DNA from: Shewanella maritima
GTDB taxonomy: Bacteria > Pseudomonadota > Gammaproteobacteria > Enterobacterales > Shewanellaceae
Reading direction: 5' to 3'
NCBI RefSeq assembly: GCF_004295345.1
Contig: NZ_CP036200.1
Location: forward strand, 2,743,501-2,807,500
Length of the DNA: 64,000 nt
In this document: positions 8,117 through 18,031 of the stretch, piece after piece
Layout of the letters: each line of letters begins with the position of its first letter
Numbering within the stretch: the first letter of the stretch is position 1
Program-made: the position numbers and the translations under genes
Notes under the pieces: generated by a model
What the model was told of the DNA's origin: nothing
The model's database searches: none
Seen by the model: the letters and a program-made list of their open reading frames with translations, nothing else

Positions 8117-8149
8117 AGTGCGCATGCGCACGTAACGGGATTAACGCGC
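8117..8149. repeat. Palindromic repeat copy A
   Basis: The 33-nt unit begins AGTGCGCATGCGCAC and ends GGGATTAACGCGC. It includes the perfect palindrome GTGCGCATGCGCAC (8118-8131) and overlaps a second perfect palindrome AACGCGCATGCGCGTT (8143-8158). Copy B, 131 bp downstream, matches at 28 of 33 positions, mostly differing by transitions. Confidence 0.65.
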
Positions 8150-8247
8150 ATGCGCGTTTTGCCAAGCTCCCACATCTGCAAATGCTCAATTAACTATTTG
8201 TATATATTGAAGTTAACAGATAACGGAGCACCATTCCATGTTGAAAA

Positions 8248-8280
8248 AGTGAGCATGCACACATAATGGGATTAATGCGC
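8248..8280. repeat. Palindromic repeat copy B
   Basis: This diverged direct repeat of the unit at 8117-8149 reads AGTGAGCATGCACAC to GGGATTAATGCGC. The palindrome is partly lost. It could be an older copy of the same element or an end of a lost cassette. Confidence 0.6.
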
Positions 8281-8371
8281 AAAGTTGATTAATTGAGTTG
8301 CAGGTAAGTCGCGGTTTACAGCAGGTAAGTGAATTGAAAAGAGCTTGCTTTAAGAGGGGGCGAGCAAAACA

Positions 8372-8404
8372 GCGAGTAGATTGCGACTCTATCAATCTAC
8401 CCGC
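8372..8404 (-). terminator. Terminator of the hslVU-DUF971 unit
   Basis: On the minus strand GCGGGTAGATTG pairs with CAATCTACTCGC (12 bp, one G-T pair) around a nine-base loop, followed by TGTTTT. It lies 12 bp past the DUF971 stop codon. Confidence 0.75.
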
Positions 8405-8415
8405 TATCAAAATCA

Positions 8416-8799
8416 CTAAGAACTATACTGTACTGCCATATCAATAAGCGGCTCACGTGAGCCTTTCTCAGCACGTAAACGTGCCAGATAACGCTCCCAG
8501 ATTTCGACTTGTTGACTGCCTAGCTCGTACAAAATCTTCCACGAGAATAAGCCGGTGTCATGGCCGTCATCAAACACTAGCTTTACTGAGTAATTGCCCA
8601 CTGGTTCAATAGCGTTGATGTTCACATTCTTCTTGTGGGTGACCAAAATAGGATTGCCGTGGCGCTGCACTTCGGCTGATGGAGAGTGCACTCGCAGCAT
8701 TTCGCAGCTGATGTTGAATACCTCACCGTTATCAAAGGTGACTTCTAACATGCGTGATTTACGCTTGAGTTTTATGCCTGAGACATTAGGTGTGGTCAT
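8416..8799 (-). CDS. DUF971 domain protein (GBBH-like N-terminal domain)
   Basis: The 127-residue protein fits the DUF971 family, with the typical stretch FNISCEMLRVHSPSAEVQ at about residues 28-45 and FDDGHDTGLFSWKILYELG at 76-94. The domain also forms the N-terminal part of gamma-butyrobetaine hydroxylase, but this protein has no dioxygenase domain. A role in iron-sulfur or cofactor handling has been proposed for the family and is not proven here. It lies downstream of hslU on the same strand with about 210 bp between them, an arrangement known in related genomes, and ends in a clear terminator. Confidence 0.88.
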   Translation of the reverse strand: MTTPNVSGIKLKRKSRMLEVTFDNGEVFNISCEMLRVHSPSAEVQRHGNPILVTHKKNVNINAIEPVGNYSVKLVFDDGHDTGLFSWKILYELGSQQVEIWERYLARLRAEKGSREPLIDMAVQYSS

Positions 8800-9008
8800 G
8801 GTGTTCTCTCTCGTTTAATGAAGTGTGTTGCTAAAAGCTTAGTTAATAAAAAGGTGACTGTTTAACGTATTACTACGAAAAAGTGAGTCACCTAGTTTAG
8901 CGAATATAGCTTGGGGTAAATCAGTATTGGCTCACATTATAATGTTGCAGCGGCTAACTGCTAATCGCTAACCGTTAACTGATCACCACGCCAATAGTTT
9001 GCTAGCTG

Positions 9009-10337
9009 TTACAGAATGAAGCGGCTTAGGTCTTCATCTTGTACTAGCAGATCAAGATGCTCATTGACGTACTTGTCGTCAATCACAAATGCGCTGCCAG
9101 ACTTGTCAGAGGCCTCATATGAGATCTCTTCCATCAGCTTTTCCATTACCGTGTGCAGGCGGCGGGCACCAATATTTTCAGTGCGCTCGTTCACTTGCCA
9201 TGCAGCTTCTGCAATACGCTTAATGCCAGACTCGGCAAACTCAATGGTTACGCCCTCGGTACCCATTAATGCGACATATTGCTCGGTTAATGATGCGTGA
9301 GGCTCGGTAAGAATACGCTCAAAATCTCCTGCGCTCAGGGCGTCTAGCTCAACACGAATTGGCAGACGACCTTGCAGCTCAGCGATTAAGTCTGATGGCT
9401 TAGACATTTGGAACGCACCAGAGGCGATAAACAAGATGTGGTCAGTTTTAACCATACCGTGCTTAGTATTAACGGTGCAGCCTTCTACTAGTGGTAGTAG
9501 GTCGCGTTGTACACCTTCGCGTGATACATCTGGACCAGAGGTGTCGCCACGCTTACAGATTTTGTCGATTTCGTCTAAGAACACGATCCCGTTTTGCTCA
9601 ACTAAATCGATAGCTTGTTCTTTAAGATCTTCTTGGTTGACTAGCTTGGCCGCTTCGTCTTCAACCAGTTGTTTAAACGCATCTTTGATTTTCATCTTCT
9701 TGCGTTTAGTGGTGTTTTGACCGCCCATGTTTTGGAATAGACCTTGAAGCTGGTTGGTCATTTCTTCCATGCCTGGAGGCGACATGATCTCAACGCCAAT
9801 TTGCGGCGCAGCGATATCAATTTCGATTTCTTTGTCATCTAGCTGACCTTCGCGTAATTTCTTACGGAAGATTTGACGAGTGTTTGAGTCATCTTTGTTG
9901 TCAGCGTCCCACTCGCTCTTAGGCTTTGGCAGTAGGGCATCAAGAATACGCTCTTCTGCTTGTTCTTCAGCGCGGAAGCGGCACTTCTTCATTTGCTGCT
10001 CGCGGGTCATTTTTACCGCTGAGTCAGTAAGGTCGCGAATGATTTGCTCAACTTCTTTACCTACGTAGCCCACTTCGGTGAACTTGGTGGCTTCAACTTT
10101 AATGAATGGCGCGTTAGCAAGCTTAGCTAGGCGGCGGGCAATTTCAGTTTTACCTACACCGGTTGGGCCAATCATAAGAATGTTTTTTGGGGTCACTTCT
10201 TGGCGCAAGTCTGGCTCAAGCTGCATGCGACGCCAGCGGTTACGCAGTGCTACTGCAACTGAGCGCTTGGCATTTTGTTGACCGATAATGTGCGTGTCCA
10301 GCTCGTGGACAATTTCGCGAGGTGTCATTTCAGACAT
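9009..10337 (-). CDS. hslU: HslU, ATPase of the HslUV protease
   Basis: HslU is the AAA+ unfoldase that feeds substrates to HslV in the cytoplasm. The 442 residues begin [20 protein letters not shown]. The Walker A motif [17 protein letters not shown] is near residue 56 and Walker [10 protein letters not shown] near residue 253; the I domain lies between them. The sensor and arginine-finger region GRLPIRVEL and the C-terminal [14 protein letters not shown] are present; that tail inserts into HslV. It follows hslV after 22 bp and is in the same heat-shock unit. Confidence 0.97.
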   Translation of the reverse strand: MSEMTPREIVHELDTHIIGQQNAKRSVAVALRNRWRRMQLEPDLRQEVTPKNILMIGPTGVGKTEIARRLAKLANAPFIKVEATKFTEVGYVGKEVEQIIRDLTDSAVKMTREQQMKKCRFRAEEQAEERILDALLPKPKSEWDADNKDDSNTRQIFRKKLREGQLDDKEIEIDIAAPQIGVEIMSPPGMEEMTNQLQGLFQNMGGQNTTKRKKMKIKDAFKQLVEDEAAKLVNQEDLKEQAIDLVEQNGIVFLDEIDKICKRGDTSGPDVSREGVQRDLLPLVEGCTVNTKHGMVKTDHILFIASGAFQMSKPSDLIAELQGRLPIRVELDALSAGDFERILTEPHASLTEQYVALMGTEGVTIEFAESGIKRIAEAAWQVNERTENIGARRLHTVMEKLMEEISYEASDKSGSAFVIDDKYVNEHLDLLVQDEDLSRFIL

Positions 10338-10359
10338 AGTTGTTCCTTACGCTCAGAAT

Positions 10360-10884
10360 TTAGTAGTCGATTTGTTCAATCGTTTTGTGCTGGTTCGAGT
10401 ACACGCATATATCGCCTGCAATGGTTAGCGATTTTTCAGCAATCTCACGGGCTGTTAACTCAGTGTTTTGAATTAAAGCCAGTGCGGATGCGTGGGCAAA
10501 GTTGCCGCCTGAGCCAATAGCGACAATGTCGTGCTCAGGTTGTACTACGTCACCATTACCTGTGATGATTAATGATGCTTCAGTGTCGGCGACAATCAGC
10601 ATGGCTTCTAGGTTGCGCAGCATTTTGTCTGTGCGCCAGTCTTTGGCTAGCTCAACCGCTGATTTAAGTAAGTGGCCTTGATGCATTTCTAGCTTGGTTT
10701 CAAAGCGTTCAAATAAGGTGAATGCATCTGCGGTGCCGCCAGCAAAACCTGCTAGCACCTTGTTGTTATATAGACGACGCACCTTACGTGCATTGCCTTT
10801 CATGACAGTATTGCCGAGGGAAACTTGGCCATCGCCTGCGATGACAACTTGATTATTGCGGCGTACGGATACGATTGTAGTCAC
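10360..10884 (-). CDS. hslV: HslV, peptidase subunit of the HslUV protease
   Basis: This 174-residue protein is the threonine peptidase that forms the two-ring core of HslUV. After removal of Met the N-terminus is TTIVSVRR, so the catalytic Thr is in place. The typical phrases [20 protein letters not shown] and [20 protein letters not shown] follow. It is the first gene of the hslVU unit and is preceded by a sigma-32-type promoter. Confidence 0.98.
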   Translation of the reverse strand: MTTIVSVRRNNQVVIAGDGQVSLGNTVMKGNARKVRRLYNNKVLAGFAGGTADAFTLFERFETKLEMHQGHLLKSAVELAKDWRTDKMLRNLEAMLIVADTEASLIITGNGDVVQPEHDIVAIGSGGNFAHASALALIQNTELTAREIAEKSLTIAGDICVYSNQHKTIEQIDY

Positions 10885-10944
10885 GGGAAATCCTCTTCAT
10901 TTAACAGCCAAGGAGTCTGTGTCGTTGGCTGACTGATAAAGCAG

Positions 10945-10972
10945 ATATGGGGACAGTGCAGATAAATTCAAG
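10945..10972 (-). promoter_or_regulatory. Heat-shock (sigma-32) promoter of hslVU
   Basis: On the minus strand CTTGAA (10972-10967) is followed after 14 bp by CCCCATAT (10952-10945). This matches the RpoH consensus CTTGAAA-N(11-16)-CCCCATNT closely. It lies 60 bp upstream of the hslV start. HslUV genes are established members of the heat-shock regulon. Confidence 0.85.
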
Positions 10973-10984
10973 GTATAGATAACA

Positions 10985-11009
10985 CTCAGGCCACATAAAG
11001 TGGCCTGAG
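10985..11009 (-). terminator. Hairpin terminator after ftsN
   Basis: CTCAGGCCAC and GTGGCCTGAG form a perfect 10-bp stem with a five-base loop. On the minus strand it lies between ftsN and the hslVU promoter. The following TGTTATCTAT is only moderately T-rich, so termination may be partial. Confidence 0.6.
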
Positions 11010-11064
11010 CGGTGGATTTTGGGGCGATTAAGCTTTGGTTACTTGTCTTGGATGACTAGCAGAC

Positions 11065-11637
11065 TTATTGCCACAGCCAAATTTTACAGCCGTTAATGCC
11101 GCCACGTTGCAGAATGTGGCGCTGGCTTTCAGCTTTACGTTTACCTTCAAATGGGCCAAGTACCACCTTGTACCAAAGGCCGGTTGTGCCTTCGGTGCGC
11201 TTAACTTGCGCTTCCATACCCTGGAATGCAATTCGCGCTTTTAGTTGTTCGGCCTGCGACTCTTTACGGAATGAGCCACATTGCATTTGGTAAAGCTTTA
11301 CCTGCACCATTTCTGACTCAGGAATGTCTACCTCGATTTGCTTGTTTTCAAGCTCTTCTTGGTAAGTCCATTTTTGTTGAGGCTTAGGTGGCAGCTCGTC
11401 TTGCGCTTTTGGCTTAGGTTTGGGTTTAGTTTGCTCCTTAACTACGGGCGCAGGCTCAACAGGTGTTGGCGCATCGCTCGTGGCTAACCAGTACAAAAAG
11501 TAAATGAAACCGGCGGCAAAGCTGACGGTAAACAAGATGATACCGAATGGCACTGGCTTTTTAGCAGGCGCTTTTTTGCCGCGCGAGCTGCGCGGCTTAG
11601 CGTTTCTTGGTTTACGGTTGGCGTAATCTCGGCTCAT
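11065..11637 (-). CDS. ftsN: FtsN, divisome activator with SPOR domain
   Basis: The 190-residue protein has a basic cytoplasmic start (MSRDYANRKPRNAKPRSSRG), one membrane helix at about residues 31-52 (FGIILFTVSFAAGFIYFLYW), a Lys/Pro-rich periplasmic linker, and a C-terminal SPOR domain from about residue 110. The SPOR domain keeps the two cysteines expected for FtsN (YQMQCGSFR and NGCKIW). A WTYQEELENKQIEV stretch is in the place of the essential E domain. FtsN triggers septal peptidoglycan synthesis through FtsQLB and FtsWI. Its place just before hslVU and after argS/priA is conserved in Gammaproteobacteria. It is shorter than E. coli FtsN because the linker is shorter. Confidence 0.88.
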   Translation of the reverse strand: MSRDYANRKPRNAKPRSSRGKKAPAKKPVPFGIILFTVSFAAGFIYFLYWLATSDAPTPVEPAPVVKEQTKPKPKPKAQDELPPKPQQKWTYQEELENKQIEVDIPESEMVQVKLYQMQCGSFRKESQAEQLKARIAFQGMEAQVKRTEGTTGLWYKVVLGPFEGKRKAESQRHILQRGGINGCKIWLWQ

Positions 11638-11639
11638 AG

Positions 11640-13385
11640 TTACATGCGCTCTAAGGTTTCGATGCCTAGTAGTGATAAACCTGTTTTCAGGGTGTTTGCA
11701 GTTAGCTTAGCAAGCAATAGACGCGAGTGTTTTTGCTCCTCGGTGTCGGCTGCCAGCACTGGGCAAGCCTCGTAGAAGCTTGAGAACTCACTTGCTAGCT
11801 CGTACAGGTAACCACATAGTACGTGCGGCTGGCCTTTATCTGTCATGCGCGCAAGAATTTCGTTGAACTGAGCCAGCTTGGTTGCTAAATCTTTCTCTTT
11901 TTCATGCTCAAGTACAATCTTAGCGTCGGTTAAATCAACGCCTTCAGCACGCTTAAAGATGCCCGCTACACGGGTGTAAGCGTACAGTAGGTAAGGCGCA
12001 GTGTTGCCTTCAAAGCTCAGCATTTGCTCGAAGCTAAAGATGTAGTCGCTGGCACGGTTTTTAGAAAGGTCAGCGTACTTAACTGCGCTAATACCAACAA
12101 CGCGAGCGATTTCAGTTAGCGTTTGCTCGTCCATATCTGGGTTCTTGCTGCGTACTAGCTCAAGTGCACGGGTGTTGGCTTCATCAAGCAGGTCAACCAA
12201 CTTAACTACGCCGCCAGAGCGGGTCTTAAATGGCTTGCCATCTTCACCGTTCATGGTGCCAAAGCCTGTGTGCTCTAGTGACATGTCTGGGCTAACAAAA
12301 CCAGCCTGACGGGCTAGGCTAAATACTTGTTGGAAGTGCAGCGCTTGGCGCAGGTCAACAAAGTACAGTGCGCGATCAGCTTTTAGCAAGTTTGAGCGGT
12401 AACGCATTGCTGCCATATCTGTTGTGGCATATAGGTAGCCGCCATCTGCTTTTTGGATGATAACTGGCAGTGGCTCACCGTCTTTGGTTTTAAACTCGTC
12501 CTGGAATACAACTTTAGCGCCGTCACTTTCAGTTAGTAGGCCTTTGGCATCAAGGTCGGCAACAACCTGGTCTAGGTCATCGTTATATGCGCTTTCGCCA
12601 CGTACGTCTTCACGGGTTAGGCTAACACCTAAACGCTCATAGATTTCCATACAGTGACTTAGCGAGATGTCGTTAAATTCGCGCCATAGTTTGTTGCAGT
12701 ATTCGTCGCCTGATTGCAGCTCAACTACTAGCTTACGGGCGCGAGTGGCAAACTCTTCTGACTCGTCAAAACGTACTTTTGCGGCGCGGTAGAATTCTTG
12801 TAGATCAGAAAGCTCAAGTGATGCTTGCTCTTGGTTGCTTGCGCGTAGCTCTTCCATGTATGCCAATAGCATACCGAACTGAGTACCCCAGTCGCCTACG
12901 TGGTTTTGGCGGATAACTTTGTGGCCTAAGAACTCAAGTGCGCGAACCACACTGTCGCCAATAATAGTTGAACGCAGGTGACCTACGTGCATTTCTTTGG
13001 CTAGGTTTGGTGATGAGTAGTCAACCACAATGGTTTGCGGCTTTGGTAATTCAATACCAAGGTGCTCATCGTTTAGCGCTGCTTGCAGTTGGTTGGCTAG
13101 GGCGTTGTCATCAATAAAGAAGTTGATGAAACCTGGGCCTGCAATTTCAACTTTAGCGACATGGCTAGACTCAGGCAGGTTGTCGATGATCAACTGCGCG
13201 ATTTCACGTGGGTTCTTCTTTGCCACCTTGGTTAGCATCATTGCTAAGTTAGTTGCTAGGTCGCCATGGCTTTTATCTTTGGTTCGGTCTACCTGAATAC
13301 GTGCTTGAAAATCAGCAGGGATAATTTCTTGCTGTTTAAACGATTCAATGGTTTGTTCAAGTAAAGAGATAATATGTGATTTCAT
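11640..13385 (-). CDS. argS: Arginyl-tRNA synthetase
   Basis: The enzyme charges tRNA-Arg with arginine. The start is placed at [16 protein letters not shown] (13385), since this is the usual family start; an ATG 15 bp upstream is in frame. The N-terminal Add-1 domain is followed by the class I signature region [20 protein letters not shown] (HVGH variant of HIGH) near residue 120. The anticodon-binding DALR domain ends the protein ([14 protein letters not shown]). The length, 581 residues, is normal. The stop lies two bases before the ftsN start codon, so the two are probably co-transcribed. Confidence 0.97.
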   Translation of the reverse strand: MKSHIISLLEQTIESFKQQEIIPADFQARIQVDRTKDKSHGDLATNLAMMLTKVAKKNPREIAQLIIDNLPESSHVAKVEIAGPGFINFFIDDNALANQLQAALNDEHLGIELPKPQTIVVDYSSPNLAKEMHVGHLRSTIIGDSVVRALEFLGHKVIRQNHVGDWGTQFGMLLAYMEELRASNQEQASLELSDLQEFYRAAKVRFDESEEFATRARKLVVELQSGDEYCNKLWREFNDISLSHCMEIYERLGVSLTREDVRGESAYNDDLDQVVADLDAKGLLTESDGAKVVFQDEFKTKDGEPLPVIIQKADGGYLYATTDMAAMRYRSNLLKADRALYFVDLRQALHFQQVFSLARQAGFVSPDMSLEHTGFGTMNGEDGKPFKTRSGGVVKLVDLLDEANTRALELVRSKNPDMDEQTLTEIARVVGISAVKYADLSKNRASDYIFSFEQMLSFEGNTAPYLLYAYTRVAGIFKRAEGVDLTDAKIVLEHEKEKDLATKLAQFNEILARMTDKGQPHVLCGYLYELASEFSSFYEACPVLAADTEEQKHSRLLLAKLTANTLKTGLSLLGIETLERM

Positions 13386-13630
13386 GGCGTTACTTTGCAC
13401 TCAAGGTGGATTCAAAAATGATGACGCGGTTGGCCAAATAACGAGTAAAAACTCAAGTTTGACCGAACCGCATATTTTACTCATTTCTACTGCCTAAATG
13501 CTATCCGTTTTGCATCATTATGGTGAATTTTTGCAGAAAATTTTATGACGCGGATTCAGGCTTGGGGTTAGCTAGGTTTAGTGGCTGCGGGAAATATTAG
13601 AATGCAGCAGCTAGCAGAGTGATAACTGAG

Positions 13631-15832
13631 TTACATCAGATCCTGAGGATCTCTGTCTATGCTCCAGCGGCAGCGTTTTTGTTGTGGCAGTTGCTCAATT
13701 TGCGGCAGAGCCTGCTCAAATGCCGCTTGTAGCTGATTACGCTGTTTCGTTTGGAACAATAACTGACGGCGATACTTGCCTGCTTTACGATCGAGCGGCG
13801 CTGGAATTGGGCCAATGACTTCACAATGGGTGTTCTGTGGCAGCAATTCGCTTACCGCTTGCAAAAAGTCATCAGCATCTTGGGCGTTATGGGCTTCGGC
13901 GCGAATAAGCAGCATGTGCCAAACCGGTGGCAATAGTGCCTGACTTCGCTCAGTCAGTTGGTTTTTCGCAAAGTGGTGATAGCCGTGTTTAAGAATGTCG
14001 CGAATGACCACATTGTCGCTTTGGTGAGTTTGCAGCAGTACCTTGCCTGGCTTATCTGCGCGGCCTGCGCGGCCAGAAACCTGTGTATAAAGCTGGGCGA
14101 ATCGCTCAGGGGCGCGAAAATCGGCGCTAAATAGCGCGCCATCGACATCAATCAAACCGACTAGGGTGACATCAGGAAAGTGATGCCCTTTAGCCAGCAT
14201 TTGCGTGCCAACTAATATCTTATACTCGCCTTTGTGAATGGCATGCAGCTGTTTTTCAAGCGAGCCTTTACGGCGGGTAGTATCGCGGTCGATTCGCACC
14301 ACAGGATACTGCGGGAATATTTTTTCTAACTCTTGCTCTAGCTGCTCTGTGCCTAAGCCTTGACCCATCAACATAGTGCTGCCGCATTGGTGGCATTGTT
14401 TTGGAATGGCGTATTCGTTACCACAGTGGTGACAGCAAATCTCGTTAAGCCCTTTATGTACGGTAAAGAAGGCATCGCAGCGATCGCACTCATGTAAGTG
14501 GCCGCACTCGTGACACAGCAGCGCTGGTGCAAAGCCGCGGCGGTTTAAGAACAGCAATACCTGATTGCCCGCATCGAGGTGGATGCGCATTTCATTAATT
14601 AATGAGTCAGACATGCCCGCTTTGAGCGGCAAGGAGCGAATATCGATCAGGCCTTGTTTGACCTTTTGTGCTTTACCAGCACGCTCACTTAACTCGATAT
14701 GGTGGTAGCGACCATTAAGGGCGTTTTGCAGGGTTTCTAATGATGGCGTTGCTGTGCCAAGGATGACTGGCACCTTTTCATAATTGCCGCGCATTACTGC
14801 TAAATCACGGGCGTGATAGCGCACACCTTCTTGCTGCTTAAAGCTGGCATCGTGCTCTTCATCGAGAATAATCAGCCCAGGATAAGCCATAGGCGTGAAC
14901 AGCGCTGAGCGAGTGCCGATAATAATTGCCGCTTGCCCTGAGCGCGCAAGTCGCCAGGCATCGAGGCGTTGATTGTCGGTTAGCCCTGAGTGAATCACAG
15001 CGACATGCACATCAAAGCGGCGCTTAAAGCGATTAATGGTTTGCGGAGTAAGGCCAATCTCTGGCACTAAAATCAGCGCTTGTTTACCTTGTTTAAGCAC
15101 GTTTTCAAGCACATTGAGGTATACCTCAGTTTTACCTGATCCGGTAATGCCCTCTAATAAGGTGCAGTGATAACCTTGCTGCTGATTAAGCACTGACACC
15201 GCTACAGCTTGCTGCTTATTAAGCTTATGGGCTGACTCGTTCATTACCAGCTGCTGACGCCAAGACAGGTCGATGCTCACTTCAACTTGCTTTTTCTCAA
15301 CCCAGCCTTTGTCTTGCAATGCTTTTAATGCCGCTTTACTCAGCTCAAGGGCGTTGAACTCATCCATAGTAATAGAGTGTGAGTTTGATTCTTGCTGCAG
15401 CTTTTGCAGTAGGCGTTTTTGCGCCGGTGCGCGGTTAAGCACATTCAATTCTGCCTCTAACCCTGCTGACGTTAATGCCAAATGCGTAATCGACTTGGGC
15501 GCGGCATCTTCACCTTTACGCAGGGCGACCGGTAGCGCTTGGCTGAGCATTTGCCCCTGGCTGCAAAAATAATATCTAGCTGCCCACAGGGTGAGTTTGA
15601 AAAGTGACTCTGGGATTAATGGCTCGTGCTCAAGTATCTCGGTGACAGGCTTGACTTTACTGGTATCGAACTGGCATTCAACATTAAGCTTGGTGATTAA
15701 GCCGATTTGTTGCCTAGGGCCAAATGGCACTTTTACCCGCAGGCCAACTTTAACCTGAGTTTGCTGTTCTGCTTTCAATTGGTAGGTAAAGTTTTGACGC
15801 AGAGGAACGGGCAGGGCGACTTCAACAAACAC
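13631..15832 (-). CDS. priA: PriA, primosomal replication restart helicase
   Basis: PriA recognises stalled forks and reloads the replisome. The 733-residue protein starts MFVEVALPVPLRQNFTYQL, the usual 3'-binding domain. Walker A GITGSGKTEVYL is near residue 229 and the DEEH box (LIILDEEHDASF) near residue 324. A zinc-binding cysteine cluster (CHECGHLHECDRC and CCHHCGNEY, CHQCG) lies near residues 440-485. The helicase motif LVGTQMLAKGHHFPDVTLVG and the C-terminal domain are intact. It is alone on the minus strand, divergent from the FimV-like gene. Confidence 0.97.
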   Translation of the reverse strand: MFVEVALPVPLRQNFTYQLKAEQQTQVKVGLRVKVPFGPRQQIGLITKLNVECQFDTSKVKPVTEILEHEPLIPESLFKLTLWAARYYFCSQGQMLSQALPVALRKGEDAAPKSITHLALTSAGLEAELNVLNRAPAQKRLLQKLQQESNSHSITMDEFNALELSKAALKALQDKGWVEKKQVEVSIDLSWRQQLVMNESAHKLNKQQAVAVSVLNQQQGYHCTLLEGITGSGKTEVYLNVLENVLKQGKQALILVPEIGLTPQTINRFKRRFDVHVAVIHSGLTDNQRLDAWRLARSGQAAIIIGTRSALFTPMAYPGLIILDEEHDASFKQQEGVRYHARDLAVMRGNYEKVPVILGTATPSLETLQNALNGRYHHIELSERAGKAQKVKQGLIDIRSLPLKAGMSDSLINEMRIHLDAGNQVLLFLNRRGFAPALLCHECGHLHECDRCDAFFTVHKGLNEICCHHCGNEYAIPKQCHQCGSTMLMGQGLGTEQLEQELEKIFPQYPVVRIDRDTTRRKGSLEKQLHAIHKGEYKILVGTQMLAKGHHFPDVTLVGLIDVDGALFSADFRAPERFAQLYTQVSGRAGRADKPGKVLLQTHQSDNVVIRDILKHGYHHFAKNQLTERSQALLPPVWHMLLIRAEAHNAQDADDFLQAVSELLPQNTHCEVIGPIPAPLDRKAGKYRRQLLFQTKQRNQLQAAFEQALPQIEQLPQQKRCRWSIDRDPQDLM

Positions 15833-16342
15833 AAGCTTAAATTCATAAAGGGACGATACAATCAGTGTACCTTTATCTAGCGCTATGTGAATTAAATATT
15901 TTTGCGGTTTGCTATCGGTAAGACGTTAACTATGCCCTTGTTAACAACCTTATAAAGAGTGGGTTGAATTATCACCTGATTAAGGCTTAATCTAGGTATT
16001 AAGCTCAGTCTTTGGTTTTAGTTAGCGAAGCTCTTGATGTTGGTGAGCCAGTTAGTTTCGAGTTGGTATCCCGTTATAGGCACCATTAAAGCGGCATACT
16101 AGACGGTTTACTCTTGAATGCGCAGTAGTATTACTATTTGCTAGGTTAAAAACAAAGGCTGGAATTTGTAACTGGTTTTTTGAGCCAGCTCTGGTAGTTA
16201 TGCAAATTTTTCTTTACTATCATTGCGTTGTTATCTGCTTTATAAGTTACATTGACGGATCCAAAACAATAATTCAGGTACGGTGATTTACGGCTTTTTT
16301 AAGTGTTACCAAAACTGAAAATAATCAAAAAGGATTGATTTG
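15833..16342. other. Divergent promoter region between priA and the FimV-like gene
   Basis: No gene is supported in this 510-bp gap. It must contain the promoters of priA (left) and of the FimV-like gene (right). No convincing operator or repeat was seen. Confidence 0.4.
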
Positions 16343-17791
16343 ATGAAAGCGTTTGCAGCGTTAGCCCTTCTGGTTACGCTGGTTTTTGGCACAACAGCAA
16401 CGGCATTTGCTGAAATAAGCCATGTCAGAATTGATAGTAATCAGTACGAAGCAGGCTCGCTTCCTACTATTTACGTAAATGTTGAGACCGAGCATAAAGA
16501 TGTTTCTCGGCTTAATTTCTATCTGCGACAAATCTATCGCGGCACCATTATTCTTGAAAAGTTAGAAGTGCTAACAAGCACGGGCACGCGTATTGCGCTT
16601 AAAGGCAAAGAGCCTATTCAAGATCCTAACGCAACGTTAATCGTGTCTGAGTATCGCCATTCTAAATGGCAGCAATATAAGCCTGTGCCTGTGTTTGATG
16701 ACAACGACTTTTATAATAAGTCGAAAGCGGTTGCTAAAAAGACCATGAAAGCAACTAAGCCAAAGCCTGTTGTTACAGCTCAAGCTAAGCCTCAACCTAA
16801 GCCACAAGCCGAACCCCAAGCTAAGTCAAAGTCTGAGACTTTAGTTGCTGACTCAAGCAAAAAGCCCGCTAAGCGCACTTATTCATCACAGCCTGTAGTT
16901 GTTGCTAGCAATGGCGCAGCAATGAGCGACGATAACCTCGCAGGGTGTGAAGTGCTACGAGATGATGGCGATACCCTATGGCGCATAGCAGCGAAAAATC
17001 AGCGAGTATGGAATACCAATACGTTTGGTGCCATGTTAGCAATCCATGATGCCAACCCGCAGGCGTTTAAGCGTGGTGAGATAGGGCATTTACGTGCTGA
17101 TGTTGAGCTTGAATGCCCGACTCAGTCGATATTAGATAACTATGTGGACGTGAACGCAGACAAACGTAGCTTTGATTTGCGTGTCGCAGGCAAGGTCGAG
17201 CTGGCTGAAAACGCATTAGAAGATACACTAGACAATGCTGTAGAAGTCACACCAGCATCTGAGCAACAAGCGCAAGACTTTGAACAAGCTTCTGACCCTG
17301 AACAAGTTGTGGTGGCTGAAACGGCAGATGAAGCTGTTGAAAGCGCGGCTGATATGACTCATGCCAATGAAGATGTTGTTGAAGAGATGCAAGCCTCAGT
17401 GGCAGAGCCGTTTAGCGAGCAAGTGAGCGCAGAAGATAAACCAGCAGCTATTGTAGAAGATATTCGCAACTCAGATATTGCGGTGAAGCTTGCTGACCTT
17501 GATGAGCCGCAAGAAGAAGTGGCGATTAAAACAAATGGCGACTGCGTGTTAGAACGTGGCGAAGGTGAAACCTTATGGAAGTTAGCACAGAAGTATTCTA
17601 AGTCGTGGGATGTTGGGCTGTTTGGTGCCATGCTCGCGATTCATGAGGCTAACCCAAGAGGCTTTGCTGGCGGTAAAATCTCTAAGCTGCGCGCTGATGT
17701 CGAGCTTGCCTGCCCAAGTGATGCAGTGCTTCAGGTGTACCGCGATAACGACAGCAACAAAGAAGAGTTTGATACCCTATTTGCCCAGTAA
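16343..17791 (+). CDS. Exported FimV/LysM-like protein with two tandem C-terminal modules
   Basis: The ATG at 16343 is preceded by AAAAAGGA. Residues 1-24 form a signal peptide (MKAFAALALLVTLVFGTTAT, cleavage near AFA-EI). Residues 25-120 resemble the N-terminal region of FimV-type proteins (ISHVRIDSNQYEAGSLPTIY). A Lys/Pro/Gln-rich linker follows. Two similar modules then appear, near residues 205-275 and 395-470: CEVLRDDGDTLWRIA with FGAMLAIHDANPQAF and LRADVELECPT, and CVLERGEGETLWKLA with FGAMLAIHEANPRGF and LRADVELACPS. Each has a cysteine pair. The acidic stretch between them is repetitive. LysM-like modules bind peptidoglycan. No precise function is assigned. Confidence 0.75.
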   Translation: MKAFAALALLVTLVFGTTATAFAEISHVRIDSNQYEAGSLPTIYVNVETEHKDVSRLNFYLRQIYRGTIILEKLEVLTSTGTRIALKGKEPIQDPNATLIVSEYRHSKWQQYKPVPVFDDNDFYNKSKAVAKKTMKATKPKPVVTAQAKPQPKPQAEPQAKSKSETLVADSSKKPAKRTYSSQPVVVASNGAAMSDDNLAGCEVLRDDGDTLWRIAAKNQRVWNTNTFGAMLAIHDANPQAFKRGEIGHLRADVELECPTQSILDNYVDVNADKRSFDLRVAGKVELAENALEDTLDNAVEVTPASEQQAQDFEQASDPEQVVVAETADEAVESAADMTHANEDVVEEMQASVAEPFSEQVSAEDKPAAIVEDIRNSDIAVKLADLDEPQEEVAIKTNGDCVLERGEGETLWKLAQKYSKSWDVGLFGAMLAIHEANPRGFAGGKISKLRADVELACPSDAVLQVYRDNDSNKEEFDTLFAQ

Positions 17792-17879
17792 GGCGAGTTA
17801 AACCTTAGCTATACCGCGGGGTAAAGTGCTTTAGTGCATTGCCAAGTGGCTGTAAAAATTCCAACATATTTTGCGAATC

Positions 17880-17914
17880 AAGCCTAATTTGTCCATTGCG
17901 GATAAATTAGGCTT
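17880..17914 (+). terminator. Terminator after the FimV-like gene
   Basis: A 15-bp stem, AAGCCTAATTTGTCC against GGATAAATTAGGCTT with one G-T pair, encloses a five-base loop and is followed by GTTTGT. Confidence 0.75.
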
Positions 17915-18031
17915 GTTTGTATAGCGTATTAGCTGTATTATCTCGCGCCTAAATCAGATTGTTAATTAACTGCATGTGGTGCTCAACTTCGGGTTGGGAG
18001 AGCGACATGGCCTTAAACTGAGGTAATCCAA

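Larger units (their letters stand above)
8072..8415. other. Intergenic region with duplicated palindromic repeat
   Basis: No gene is supported. It holds two diverged copies of a 33-nt palindromic repeat (8117-8149 and 8248-8280) and the terminator of the DUF971 gene (8372-8404). It probably marks the upstream border of the cassette cluster. Confidence 0.5.

Noticed and set aside
8213..8416. 67-codon minus-strand frame in the gap before the cassette gene
   Set aside because: It crosses the DUF971 terminator and a palindromic repeat and has no plausible ribosome site or domain.
9016..10281. Several plus-strand frames opposite hslU
   Set aside because: Antisense shadows of hslU.
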